From: Hydromicrobium sp964415365 | GTDB taxonomy: Bacteria; Actinomycetota; Humimicrobiia; Humimicrobiales; Humimicrobiaceae | NCBI GenBank assembly: GCA_964415365.1 | Contig: CAYPYW010000002.1 | Location: 41,325-105,324, forward strand | Direction of reading: 5' to 3' | Length of the DNA stretch: 64,000 nt | In this document: positions 54,637 through 62,693 of the stretch, piece by piece | Layout of the letters: each line of letters starts with the position of its first letter | Position numbering within the stretch: position 1 is the first letter of the stretch | Translations under genes and position numbers: made by a program | Notes under the pieces: generated by a model | What the model saw: the letters and a program-made list of their open reading frames with translations, nothing else | Databases searched by the model: none | What the model was told of the DNA's origin: nothing

Positions 54637-55523
54637 TGTTCTTCTGCCTCCAGTCTCCTGTTCGTTATAAGACATAACACTACAATAATAATAAAAATAA
54701 TAATTGATACTGCGGTGGATAGCCCATAATTCTGTGATACAAAAGCATGGTTATACGCGTATGTCATGACCGTATTAAGGGTTGACCCTGTAAATTCTCC
54801 TTTTTGCATTGTAAGCAGATAAATAATATCGAATTGTTTAAACGTCACATATGTAGTCATAATTGCGGCCGGAGCAACTATCGGCCGTAAAAGTGGAATA
54901 GTTATATGCCATTGTTTCTTGAAAAAACCGGCGCCATCAATTGTTGCGCTCTCATAATAGGATTTGTCTATACTTTTCAGGGCTCCGTCAATAATTAATA
55001 TCATAAACGGCAACGCCATCCAAAGATTCAGTACAAGGCAGGAAACGAAAGCCGTAACATTGTCCGATAAAAAATTTATTTTCCCCAGACCAAGCGCTGT
55101 CGACAATTTATTAAGGAGTCCAAACTCTGTATTATACATACCCGTACGCCACAAAAGAATGGAAATATATGCAGGCATCGCCCAGGGGAACATCAACAAC
55201 ATTTTGTAAAATCTGCTGAATTTCAAACGGGGTGCATTCAGCCCCAGTGCTATTACAAATGCAATAGATAACTGCAATGCCATATTAACCGCTGTCCATA
55301 GAATCGTTATGCCTACTGCCTCCAAAAACCCTGAATCAATTTTGAGCAATGCCCTGGCATAGTTATCCAGCCCAATAATCTCAAAATCGTTCCATTTATA
55401 AAGGCTCATGTTCGTTAATGATATGTAGCCAGTGTATAGAATCGGAAATATGACTATCACTAAAATCAGAATTAATGCAGGAGAAGAATACAGCCATGGC
55501 AGAAATCCTTTTTTGATTTTCAT
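54633..55523 (-). CDS. Maltodextrin-type ABC importer permease, MalF-like
   Basis: 296 aa from ATG 55523, chosen because GGGGGTAAGC lies directly upstream; a frame extending to 55592 lacks such a site. It has six or seven membrane helices. The EAA loop reads YESATIDGAGFFKKQWHITI and contacts the ATPase. Lies between the binding-protein gene (81 bases) and the MalG-like gene (overlap). No MalK is encoded; a shared ATPase elsewhere (MsmX/UgpC type) must energise it. Confidence 0.92.
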   Translation of the reverse strand: MKIKKGFLPWLYSSPALILILVIVIFPILYTGYISLTNMSLYKWNDFEIIGLDNYARALLKIDSGFLEAVGITILWTAVNMALQLSIAFVIALGLNAPRLKFSRFYKMLLMFPWAMPAYISILLWRTGMYNTEFGLLNKLSTALGLGKINFLSDNVTAFVSCLVLNLWMALPFMILIIDGALKSIDKSYYESATIDGAGFFKKQWHITIPLLRPIVAPAAIMTTYVTFKQFDIIYLLTMQKGEFTGSTLNTVMTYAYNHAFVSQNYGLSTAVSIIIFIIIVVLCLITNRRLEAEEQ

Positions 55524-55604
55524 GCTTACCCCCGCTTTTTTGTAATATACGGGGCAATGAAATCCCATTACCCCGTATCTCAATTCATTCAAGACAATTC
55601 AATT

Positions 55605-56891
55605 TTACTGCGCCTGCATATCCGCAATTGCCTGTAGTGCGGCGGCCTGTGCTGCTGCGGCAGCAGTATTCACATCCTCGCCGTTCATGTTTACGGCAGC
55701 CAGCAGACTTTCCGTGGGCCCCCACATTACGGCCATTTCAGGAATATTCGGCATAGGTACTCCGGTTTGTGCCGTTTCCTTGATTGCCATGACCACTTCG
55801 TTTGCAGCCACGTCTGCATCGTCATAAGCTGCTACAATGGCAGTTGCATAACCGCACTGGGTTGCGAGATCAATACCGAGCTGAACATCGGTCATTGCAT
55901 CAAGAACCTTACCAATTGCTGCGCCTTTTGATTCCGCAGCATACTCGCAAACGTATAGACTCTGAACACCCATGAAGGGTGTAAGACCATTTCCGTTAGG
56001 AAGAGCAAAGCTGGTAAGTGGCTTTACACCAAGATCAATACCTGCGTCTGTGATAGCAGGAACACACCATGGGCCGCCCCAAAGTGCTGCGGCTTTTCCG
56101 GTATAGAAAAGCGTAGTAGTTGTATCCCAGGTCCCATCCGCCTGCAATGCTCCAAACTTTTTATTATATTCGACAGCATCTTTGGTCGCTTGATTATCAA
56201 GGCCGGGGTTCTTGTCAGAATCTATGATATAACCGCCGAAACCGTAAATGAACGGCGCTACATTATAAGCCCCAACGTGTTGATTTACAACTGCGTATGT
56301 GCCGGCAGCCGTATCGGTATTTGCCACCATGTAGTCATACATCCCCTCAGTAGTGGTAGGTATATCGCTCTCTTGCAATAGAGCCTTGTTATACAAGAAT
56401 ACGAGCGATTCAAAGGACCATGGCAGCAGGTATTGCGTACCCTTGTAAACGCCGGCTTCGGTTTGAAGAAGCTTACCTAGCGTATCATCACTGACGAGAT
56501 CTGTGATGGGCGCGAGAATACCCATTTCAGCAAAATAACCCAATTTGTCATGTGCAAAAATAAACATGTCGGGTCCATATACGGGATCGTTGCCATATAG
56601 CACCAGCTGATCCGTTACATTCTTTCTCTTTTCAATATAAACGGTTATCCCATCATCCGCCAGAGTTTCATTCAGACTGTCCTGAATGATCTTAACTACC
56701 CCTGGCTCATTGTCGCACCAAATCATAATTGTAACAGGTTCCACAGTTTCCTCCGTAACAGGTTCCACAGCTTCCTCTGTAACAGGCTCCACAGTTTCCT
56801 CCGTACCGCTCGGGCTCGATGAAACCTTCGTGCATGCGGTAAATGCAATTACTATCATGATACACACTAGGATACTCAAGATACGTTTCAT
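55605..56891 (-). CDS. Maltodextrin-binding lipoprotein, MalE-like
   Basis: 428 aa. Lipoprotein signal peptide ends in IAFTAC; then a Ser-rich spacer and three VEPVTEE repeats, followed by the binding fold starting TIMIWCDNEPG. Typical family segments: GPDMFIFAHDKLGYFAEMG, YLLPWSFESLVFLYNKALL, KAAALWGGPWCVPAI. The C-terminus is alanine-rich. It delivers maltodextrins to the MalFG pore. AAGGAGG nine bases before the ATG is strong. First structural gene of the cassette, downstream of LacI-type operators. Confidence 0.93.
   Translation of the reverse strand: MKRILSILVCIMIVIAFTACTKVSSSPSGTEETVEPVTEEAVEPVTEETVEPVTIMIWCDNEPGVVKIIQDSLNETLADDGITVYIEKRKNVTDQLVLYGNDPVYGPDMFIFAHDKLGYFAEMGILAPITDLVSDDTLGKLLQTEAGVYKGTQYLLPWSFESLVFLYNKALLQESDIPTTTEGMYDYMVANTDTAAGTYAVVNQHVGAYNVAPFIYGFGGYIIDSDKNPGLDNQATKDAVEYNKKFGALQADGTWDTTTTLFYTGKAAALWGGPWCVPAITDAGIDLGVKPLTSFALPNGNGLTPFMGVQSLYVCEYAAESKGAAIGKVLDAMTDVQLGIDLATQCGYATAIVAAYDDADVAANEVVMAIKETAQTGVPMPNIPEMAVMWGPTESLLAAVNMNGEDVNTAAAAAQAAALQAIADMQAQ
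56731..56802 (-). repeat. Three 24-bp tandem repeats in the malE-like gene
   Basis: Units begin at 56731, 56755 and 56779 (plus strand GTAACAGGTTCCACAG...), differing by one to three bases. They encode VEPVTEE-type octapeptides forming the spacer between lipid anchor and binding domain. The copy number is likely variable between strains. Confidence 0.9.
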
Positions 56892-56919
56892 TTTCTGATC
56901 CTCCTTAATTTCTAATTTC

Positions 56920-56958
56920 CTAATAATTGAGTAAGCGTTTTACTATTCTTGATTTCAT
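56920..56958 (-). CDS. 12-codon leader peptide upstream of malE
   Basis: ATG 56958 preceded by AAAGGAGGATT, an excellent ribosome-binding site, encoding MKSRIVKRLLNY and stopping at 56920, 28 bases before the malE start. Its codons contain operator O1 (AGTAAGCGTTTTACT). The surrounding block resembles the malE start region and looks like a tandem duplication of operator, ribosome-binding site and first codons. Confidence 0.45.
   Translation of the reverse strand: MKSRIVKRLLNY
56930..56944 (-). promoter_or_regulatory. LacI-type operator O1
   Basis: AGTAAGCGTTTTACT: perfect five-base arms AGTAA/TTACT around a CG-containing centre, as in LacI/GalR-family operators. Lies between the malE promoter and the malE start. 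Confidence 0.65.
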
Positions 56959-56983
56959 AATCCTCCTTTCTTTTAAATATTTG

Positions 56984-56998
56984 AGAAAGCGTTTTACT
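56984..56998 (-). promoter_or_regulatory. LacI-type operator O2
   Basis: AGAAAGCGTTTTACT, 54 bases from O1 and identical to it except at the third base. Located downstream of the predicted malE transcription start. Confidence 0.65.
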
Positions 56999-57043
56999 GT
57001 TTTTGACGTAGATCTTTCATTTATATAGTGCACTAACAGGGCT

Positions 57044-57072
57044 ATATTAGCATGTAATTTTTTTATAGTCAA
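57044..57072 (-). promoter_or_regulatory. Predicted malE promoter
   Basis: On the minus strand TTGACT (57072-57067), 17-base spacer, TAATAT (57049-57044). Placed between operators O3 (upstream) and O2 (downstream), the geometry for repression by the divergent LacI-family regulator. Confidence 0.65.
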
Positions 57073-57092
57073 TATAACTTTTGACTTAATTA

Positions 57093-57107
57093 GGAAAACG
57101 TTGTACT
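57093..57107 (-). promoter_or_regulatory. LacI-type operator O3 (weaker)
   Basis: GGAAAACGTTGTACT; shares the CG centre and right arm spacing with O1/O2 but has an imperfect left arm. It lies about 20 bases upstream of the -35 box and could support a repression loop. Confidence 0.5.
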
Positions 57108-57175
57108 ATGAAAACATTATACCATATTATAAAAAAGTTGCACTGCATTATAAAGCTGTATTATTATAAAAGAGT

Positions 57176-58503
57176 AGGGCTTCACGAAATTAAAAATTCG
57201 GGATGAAACTTTTAACAAACCGAATTTTATTAGGTTCTTTGACAAATGAGGAAAAATAGGCGACAGCCAAGACCGTAATATGAGAGATGGTACATAGATT
57301 TGCCGTAGCAGCTAGACCAATAACAGAGGACTTCTGCATAAGGATAGAAAGCAGTCTGGAAAATACTCTTTCACTGCTACTTCTCTTATTGGAGTCCCTC
57401 TTAAAGGATTCCGATCCATAGTCGATTCCAGCCCTTATGAATTCACCCACATCAACTCTTAAATAACTATAGCAGCCAGTACCCTCTACAAACTTGGGAT
57501 GAAGCCAGGGACATAGAGATGGTCTTTAGCAAACTTCTTAGATCCCTTTATGTGGCAGACAAACTTATGGCGCATTCTGTTTTGTTTTCTGTCATAGAAG
57601 ATTCCCCTGGAGAGCATTTCAAACCCAGCTATGCATATAGGCACTCCAGATGAGGTAAGTCTTGTAGCAGAAGAAGCACCTCTTCTTGGATTTCTTGCTA
57701 TCCTTGGCCTGGCACCGAGATTCTTTACTATATACTGGATAATGGTAGAAGAATCATATTCAGAATCGGTGATTATAGTTGTATAGGGTTTAAAGCTAGG
57801 TTATCCTTTAAGAACTCAAGCTGGGGGATGATTACACTGGTACCTCTGATATTGGCAGGAAGAGTAATCTCGATAAGTGGTAGCTCAGATAAGCAACCAT
57901 TTATGATATGGTTTCTGTATCCCCAGAAAAACTCTACCTTGGTCTTACCAGAGACAAATGTTGGAAAAGCCCCGATACGGCAATCTTTATCATTCTTGGG
58001 AAGAATGCCTTTTAGATACCTGTACCTTACATTGGTCTTTAGATTATTTTCTTTTACATTGGCCATTATGGGACAGGAGTCGACTGATAGATACTTCCCC
58101 TTTATGACTTTAAACTCCATCAGTTTCTTTGCAAGAGAGATCCTTACTTCCTGAAGAAGGTTATTATCAACATCTTTAAGATAGGAAGAAAACCTCTCTA
58201 TGGGAATAGGTTTATCACCTGGTTCAAATCCAAGTATGGATGCAAGGGCTGGTCTTTCAAAAAGTTCAGCTGAAAGATCACTTAAGCTAGCAATGGAGCG
58301 GAGATTCTTAAAGATAAGTGCCCCTTAGTATAGCATCTCTGCTGATTGGTTTTCTCCTCACACTAGAGCTCTTATCAAGCATAGACAGGTCAAGAACAGA
58401 AAAGAACAGCTCATATTTTCTTAGCGGTTTGTCAAAGATTTCCTCAAGATTAAATAAAGGGTGCTGATACATAACCTATACCTCCTAATTTCGTGAAAGT
58501 CCT
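57176..58503 (-). mobile_element. Decayed DDE insertion sequence between malE and lacI
   Basis: Ends are AGGGCTTCACGAAATT at 57176-57191 and AATTTCGTGAAAGTCCT at 58487-58503, an imperfect inverted repeat. It encloses a transposase broken by several shifts and stops. No clear target duplication is seen. A second, shorter unit with the same type of ends follows at 58614. Confidence 0.7.
57190..58472 (-). pseudogene. DDE transposase (IS4/IS5-like), multiply broken
   Basis: Begins ATG 58472 (MYQHPLFNLEEIFDKPLRKY) and leaves frame near 58,322 (ILRGTYL, continuing ALIFKNLRSIASLSDLSAEL in another frame). An open stretch at 57773-58120 carries LSVDSCPIMANVKENNLKT and VEFFWGYRNHI, including a likely catalytic Asp. 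The C-terminal part around 57190-57450 (YGSESFKRDSNKRSSSERVF) contains the terminal catalytic-Glu region, and in-frame stops lie between. The family cannot be fixed further by eye. Certainly inactive. Confidence 0.75.
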
Positions 58504-58613
58504 AAAAAAATTGAAACAAACAGTATTAATTCTAAGGGGGTGGAGGCAAAAAAGTAAATCAGCAAAACCTAGATGGGATAAGGCTTGAAGCGTATTTTAA
58601 TTTTTAAAAAAAT

Positions 58614-58810
58614 AGGGGTTTCACGAAACTAAAAGCTTAAAATTTTTGCCCTCCACCCCACCTGGGAGCCCTGAAAACGGCCTTTTCAGTCGGAAATAGC
58701 CCTTAAGAAGCTGCATAAATACTAGGTTTTTAAGATGGAGGGTAAGTCTAAAATAGGTAGTACCTGAAACCCGCTCCAGTAAAGGGTTTCAGAATTTCGT
58801 GAAGCCCACT
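58614..58810. repeat. MITE-like unit sharing the ends of the neighbouring IS
   Basis: About 195 bases without coding capacity, bounded by AGGGGTTTCACGAAACT (58614-58630) and AATTTCGTGAAGCCC (58793-58807). The right end is a perfect 15-base inverted match to the outer left end of the decayed IS at 57177, so the IS plus this unit may also be read as one larger element, 57177-58807. It ends 28 bases before the LacI-family start codon. Confidence 0.6.
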
Positions 58811-58834
58811 AAAAGAAAAAAAGGAGGAACAATT

Positions 58835-59842
58835 GTGTACGTAACAATTAAAGATGTAGCAAGAGAAGCGGGAGTATCTATATCGACTATATCAAAAGTA
58901 ATTAACCATTGCCCGACCATTTCAGACGCTACAGTAAAGCACGTAAGAGATGTAATGAATAATCTTGGTTATGTACCCAACGCCCGGGCTGCCAGTTTTG
59001 CGCGTCGAAACACTCGTAATATTGTTTTCCTTACAAAACTTGAAAAAGACGAGGCCTATGCCAATCCGCATATGTTCGATATAATGTGCGGAGTACAGCA
59101 TTCCCTTGCAGAGAAAGAGCATTCTATGATGTTTATTGATATTTCAAGAGAACCTGATGCGGATGCTTTTATAGATCGGATTATGATGCAAAAATCTGCT
59201 GACGGCATGATCATCCACGGTGTCGCTCTTAACAGGAACATTGCATCCCTGTTGGTGCGCCGTCAATTTCCACATGTTATTATCGGACTTCCTAATTTTG
59301 AAAGCCCGATTTGCTGGATAGACACAAATCATGTACTTGGCGGACAGCTTGCAGCAGAACACCTTTTAAGATGTGGATATCAAACCATCGCCTTTATAGG
59401 CGGAAGGAATACGGATCAGATCTCATTACGTCGGCAGAACGGTTATATAATAGCTCTAAATGAACATGGAATTTCAATCAATGAGAATTACATCTGCTAT
59501 ACTGACTCAACCAAAGAAAATACTTTTTATATTGCAAATAATTTATTGCAAAAAGCTGATCGGCCTCGGGCAATTATCTGCGAGAATAATACCATTGCCT
59601 TAGGAGCATTGAAAGCGATACACGAGGTAGGGCTTTCAATACCGGATGAAATAGCGTTAATTATTTTTGATAAATATCCATATTCACAAATCATGGAACC
59701 GGAGCCAACCATAATTAATATTAATGTATATGACTTAGGCAGAGAAGCAGGCAAAATCATACTTCGGAAGATTAAAAATCCATCTTTACAGGTGCAAAGC
59801 TATACAACCTTACCTGTGTTGATAAAAGGTCAAACAACTTAA
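58835..59842 (+). CDS. LacI-family transcriptional regulator of the glucan cassette
   Basis: 335 aa from GTG 58835 (AGGAGG seven bases upstream). N-terminal helix-turn-helix VTIKDVAREAGVSISTISKV and hinge helix NARAASFARRNTRN; C-terminal sugar-binding fold with FIGGRNTDQISLRRQNGY and ICENNTIALGALKAI. Likely represses or activates the divergent malEFG-amy-malQ-glgP genes through the CG-centred operators near 56.9-57.1 kb, with a maltodextrin effector. An IS/MITE insertion separates it from those operators, so its own promoter may come from the insertion. Confidence 0.9.
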   Translation: MYVTIKDVAREAGVSISTISKVINHCPTISDATVKHVRDVMNNLGYVPNARAASFARRNTRNIVFLTKLEKDEAYANPHMFDIMCGVQHSLAEKEHSMMFIDISREPDADAFIDRIMMQKSADGMIIHGVALNRNIASLLVRRQFPHVIIGLPNFESPICWIDTNHVLGGQLAAEHLLRCGYQTIAFIGGRNTDQISLRRQNGYIIALNEHGISINENYICYTDSTKENTFYIANNLLQKADRPRAIICENNTIALGALKAIHEVGLSIPDEIALIIFDKYPYSQIMEPEPTIININVYDLGREAGKIILRKIKNPSLQVQSYTTLPVLIKGQTT

Positions 59843-59897
59843 TCTTCTTGTATGAGCTATTATCTATGTATTTTCCCTATTTGGTTACCAGATTGTC

Positions 59898-60872
59898 ATG
59901 GTTTTTTCTAGCTACTCATTGGTCAAAACCAGCTCCATTGGCAAGGTGAATGATTTGCTTAAAGAAAAAAATATTAAAAACAGGAAAAACAAGCCTTTCA
60001 GCAAAACAGCCATTGTCTATATTTTAAGAAATGTAGTCTATGCTGGAAAAATTAAATATGCTAGCCAAATCTATCAGGGAATTCATAAATCTATAATCTC
60101 CGAAGAATTATTTGAACTGACTCAAAAAACCCACAAAAAAAGAATAAGAAAGTATAGGATCTATAAAAATTTTCTTTTCGGTGGATTGGTTGATTGTAAG
60201 GTATGCAGACACAAAATGACTCCTTGCTTTACCAACAAGTGGACTAAAGGAAAACTCAAAAGATATTACTATTATCGTTGCACTTCCACTAATCATAAAG
60301 ACTGGGAAGCTTGTCCCGTAAAGCAGGTCAATGCCGACAGGTTAGAAAGATATGTTTTAGAGAATCTGGAAAGAATCTCTTTGGATAAAAACTACGTAGA
60401 AAACCTAGTTTTTAAGCTAAATAGTGGCTTGGTTAGTTCGAATTCCGAGGTAAAAAAGTTCGATTCCACCCCTGGGGCTGGACCCGAACTAACGAAGACA
60501 TGCTCCAAATTGGAGCCGGAAATTATCTTTTCTGCTCTTAAATCTTTTCTTAAATTTCTTTTTCAAAGGAAAGGAGTTGAAAGAAATCTTTTGGCTAAAA
60601 GGTTTATTGAAAAGATTATTTATGATAAAGAAGATATCGAAATATTACTGTTTTATAGCCTAAATTCTCGAATTTCTGAAATTAAAAACAAAACTACCTT
60701 GCTTAAGCAAGGTGCTTCAAATTTTTCTGAAAGTAACGAGGTAAATCCATTTTTACCTCAAGAAAATGGGTTTGCAAAAGCTGATACTGGTGGCGAGACG
60801 CAGAATCGAACTGCGGACACATGGATTTTCAGTCCACTGCTCTACCAACTGAGCTATCTCGCCAACCCGTAA
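59898..60872 (+). pseudogene. Large serine recombinase, N-terminally truncated, reading into tRNA-Phe
   Basis: The open frame carries the recombinase domain (TSSIGKVNDLLKEKNIKNRK, FSKTAIVYILRNVVYAGKIKY) and the zinc ribbon (GGLVDCKVCRHKMTPC ... YYYYRCTSTNHKDWEACP) of large serine integrases, plus the following coiled-coil region. The ~150-residue resolvase catalytic domain with its Ser nucleophile is missing upstream. The frame has no stop of its own and ends after running 80 bases through the antisense of tRNA-Phe. A relic of the integrase that probably brought in the island. Confidence 0.8.
60788..60863 (-). tRNA. tRNA-Phe (anticodon GAA)
   Basis: Acceptor GGCGAGA/TCTCGCC, anticodon loop CTGAAAA within GTGGA/TCCAT-type stem, T-arm GCAG-TTCGATT-CTGC, encoded CCA. 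Its 3' end faces the recombinase remnant, making it the candidate integration site. Last of five tandem tRNAs read leftward. Confidence 0.94.
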
Positions 60873-60879
60873 TCAAGAC

Positions 60880-60956
60880 TGGCGGAGCTGACGGGATTTG
60901 AACCCGCGATCTCATGCGTGACAGGCATGTGTCCTAAACCGCTAGACGACAGCTCC
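60880..60956 (-). tRNA. tRNA-Asp (anticodon GTC)
   Basis: Acceptor GGAGCTG/CAGCTCC with discriminator G, anticodon stem CATGC/GCATG with loop CTGTCAC, T-loop GGG-TTCAAAT-CCC, encoded CCA. Sixteen bases upstream of tRNA-Phe in the array. Confidence 0.94.
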
Positions 60957-60973
60957 GCTTAATCGATAATATA

Positions 60974-61049
60974 TGGTGGGCGTTGCAGGGATTGAACCTG
61001 CGACCCCCTGCTTGTAAGGCAGGTGCTCTCCCAGCTGAGCTAAACGCCC
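60974..61049 (-). tRNA. tRNA-Val (anticodon TAC)
   Basis: Acceptor GGGCGTT/AACGCCC, anticodon stem CCTGC/GCAGG with loop CTTACAA, T-arm GCAGG TTCAATC CCTGC, encoded CCA. Reads GUA/GUG; complements the GAC isoacceptor at 23289. Confidence 0.94.
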
Positions 61050-61057
61050 ATATTCAA

Positions 61058-61132
61058 TGGTAGCCTGTAGGAGAATCGAACTCCTGTTGGTAGGTTGAAA
61101 ACCTACTGTCCTAACCACTAGACGAACAGGCC
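61058..61132 (-). tRNA. tRNA-Glu (anticodon TTC)
   Basis: Acceptor GGCCTGT/ACAGGCT (first pair G-U), anticodon stem GTAGG/CCTAC with loop TTTTCAA, T-arm AGGAG TTCGATT CTCCT, encoded CCA. Confidence 0.94.
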
Positions 61133-61138
61133 TCTGAC

Positions 61139-61214
61139 TGGTGAGCCGTGAAGGAATCGAACCTTCGACACCCGGATTAAAAGTCCGGTGCTCTACCTTC
61201 TGAGCTAACGGCCC
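61139..61214 (-). tRNA. tRNA-Lys (anticodon TTT)
   Basis: Acceptor GGGCCGT/ACGGCTC (one G-U pair), anticodon stem CCGGA/TCCGG with loop CTTTTAA, T-arm GAAGG TTCGATT CCTTC, encoded CCA. First gene of the array; its promoter should lie in 61215-61345. Confidence 0.94.
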
Positions 61215-61345
61215 CCTGCTAATTTGACATTACAACAACCAAAATGGCACAGCCATCAACTTTCCAATTAAATTAGCAAACGTAAAGTCTACTATAGTAA
61301 AAAATCATTGTCAACAGACAAAGGGAGGGTATTATAGGCAAATTC

Positions 61346-61660
61346 TTAATGAACATTCGCCTGATTTCCACCCCTAATCTTAGAGGACACTTTCTCGATT
61401 TTTTCCTTACCCTTTTCCAATAACTCCTCGCTCATAACCTTTGCTTCAGTCAGGGTAAATTTTCCTCTATCAATTATATCTTTTAACTTTTCAACTAATT
61501 TTTTTCTAGTTTTCAATCCTGATTGGGGTGCAAATAATAACCCTAATATGAACCCAGAAAAGCCCGAAATCAAAATAATCACCAATATCTCTAATAAATC
61601 CTTACCGGCGGATTTATGATGCTTGTTATTCCCGGAATCTGAATTGCCACTTTCACACAT
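61346..61660 (-). CDS. YtxH-like membrane-anchored protein
   Basis: 104 aa. A short hydrophilic N-terminus is followed by one membrane helix (about 24-46) with the YtxH-type FILGLLFAPQSGLKTRKKL (helix end plus basic turn), then an amphipathic charged helix to the C-terminus. YtxH/gas-vesicle-like small proteins are often stress-induced. Stands alone beside the tRNA array. Confidence 0.8.
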   Translation of the reverse strand: MCESGNSDSGNNKHHKSAGKDLLEILVIILISGFSGFILGLLFAPQSGLKTRKKLVEKLKDIIDRGKFTLTEAKVMSEELLEKGKEKIEKVSSKIRGGNQANVH

Positions 61661-61778
61661 TGTTGATATATCCTTTATATCAGTTAATTTATCTATATCT
61701 TTATTATAAACTATTTAATATTTATATTAAATATGATGGCGTTAATAAAACATAAAAATGGAAGTAAAATATAATAAT

Positions 61779-62645
61779 TCAGTCTGTCAGGTATCCTATA
61801 ACCTCCGCCCAGCCTTTATTCATGACACCGTCAGTAATATAGACATTATTATGCTTCTCAAGCTCATCCAGCATGACTTCCTTATGTTCTAATGCATTCC
61901 TCACAAGGAAAAAGTATTTTACTTCCCCTGCCATTTTTAAGTCCTCCAGGGAATCGCCCAGTGCTATGCAATTCTGGGTATTGAAATTCCTAACTTTCTT
62001 GTCAAATTTTATTCCACTTGCTTTATTAACCCCGGAAGGTATCAGATTATAAATGTGAAGCTTTTCTATACCCAGGTCTAAATCCTCCAACAGTGAAAGC
62101 CCATTATCCACTATAACCAGCTCCTTATATCCCTCATCTTCAAGCAGTCTGTTAGCTTTATCCAGATCCATCTCTCCCAAAAATAATGCGTTATAAGATC
62201 TGTGTCTACTCCAGTCTGTTCTACTTTCTATTTTACCCGGAAAATTTTTCTTAAGTAATTCTATAATCTTTGTTAGGTCTTTCCCGCCGTAGGTCAGATC
62301 ATATTTTGCTTTCTTTTGGTCAAAAGTAACATAAACTTCTTTGCCCAGATTATAGACCAATTCAGAACCAAGCTCTGCAATGTAATTCTTAAGTCCGATC
62401 ATCTGCGCATTATACCTCAACTGAAACTTATTCCTTCCCGACACCAGAACAACATCCCAATTTTTATCTGCTACCGCAGGCAGCAACTCGATGGCATCAA
62501 AATAATAATCATTTTTATTATCCTTGATAACACACCCTCTATCATTAAATAATGTTCCATCAAGATCTGTATATATAACCTTCAAATCCCTTAAATTCTC
62601 TTTTATTTCCTTTTTACTGTCCTTAAAAAACTTATACTTCGCCAT
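61779..62645 (-). CDS. HAD-superfamily phosphatase (type IIB, mannosyl-3-phosphoglycerate phosphatase-like)
   Basis: 288 aa, cytoplasmic. HAD motif I VIYTDLDGTLF (nucleophile Asp), motif II VVLVSGRNKF, and motif III/IV NCIALGDSLEDLKMAG. The large cap insert between them identifies subclass IIB, which includes sugar phosphatases such as mannosyl-3-phosphoglycerate phosphatase. Substrate cannot be told from sequence. Located 48 bases downstream of the M50 protease gene, possibly in one transcript. Confidence 0.85.
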   Translation of the reverse strand: MAKYKFFKDSKKEIKENLRDLKVIYTDLDGTLFNDRGCVIKDNKNDYYFDAIELLPAVADKNWDVVLVSGRNKFQLRYNAQMIGLKNYIAELGSELVYNLGKEVYVTFDQKKAKYDLTYGGKDLTKIIELLKKNFPGKIESRTDWSRHRSYNALFLGEMDLDKANRLLEDEGYKELVIVDNGLSLLEDLDLGIEKLHIYNLIPSGVNKASGIKFDKKVRNFNTQNCIALGDSLEDLKMAGEVKYFFLVRNALEHKEVMLDELEKHNNVYITDGVMNKGWAEVIGYLTD

Positions 62646-62693
62646 GGTGGATTTTCCTTACTTTAAAGATTTAATATTAATATTTTGAAAGGG

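Noticed and set aside
57190..58120. Two separate hypothetical genes at 57190-57450 and 57773-58120
   Set aside because: They are fragments of one transposase broken by shifts and stops inside an inverted-repeat-bounded element.
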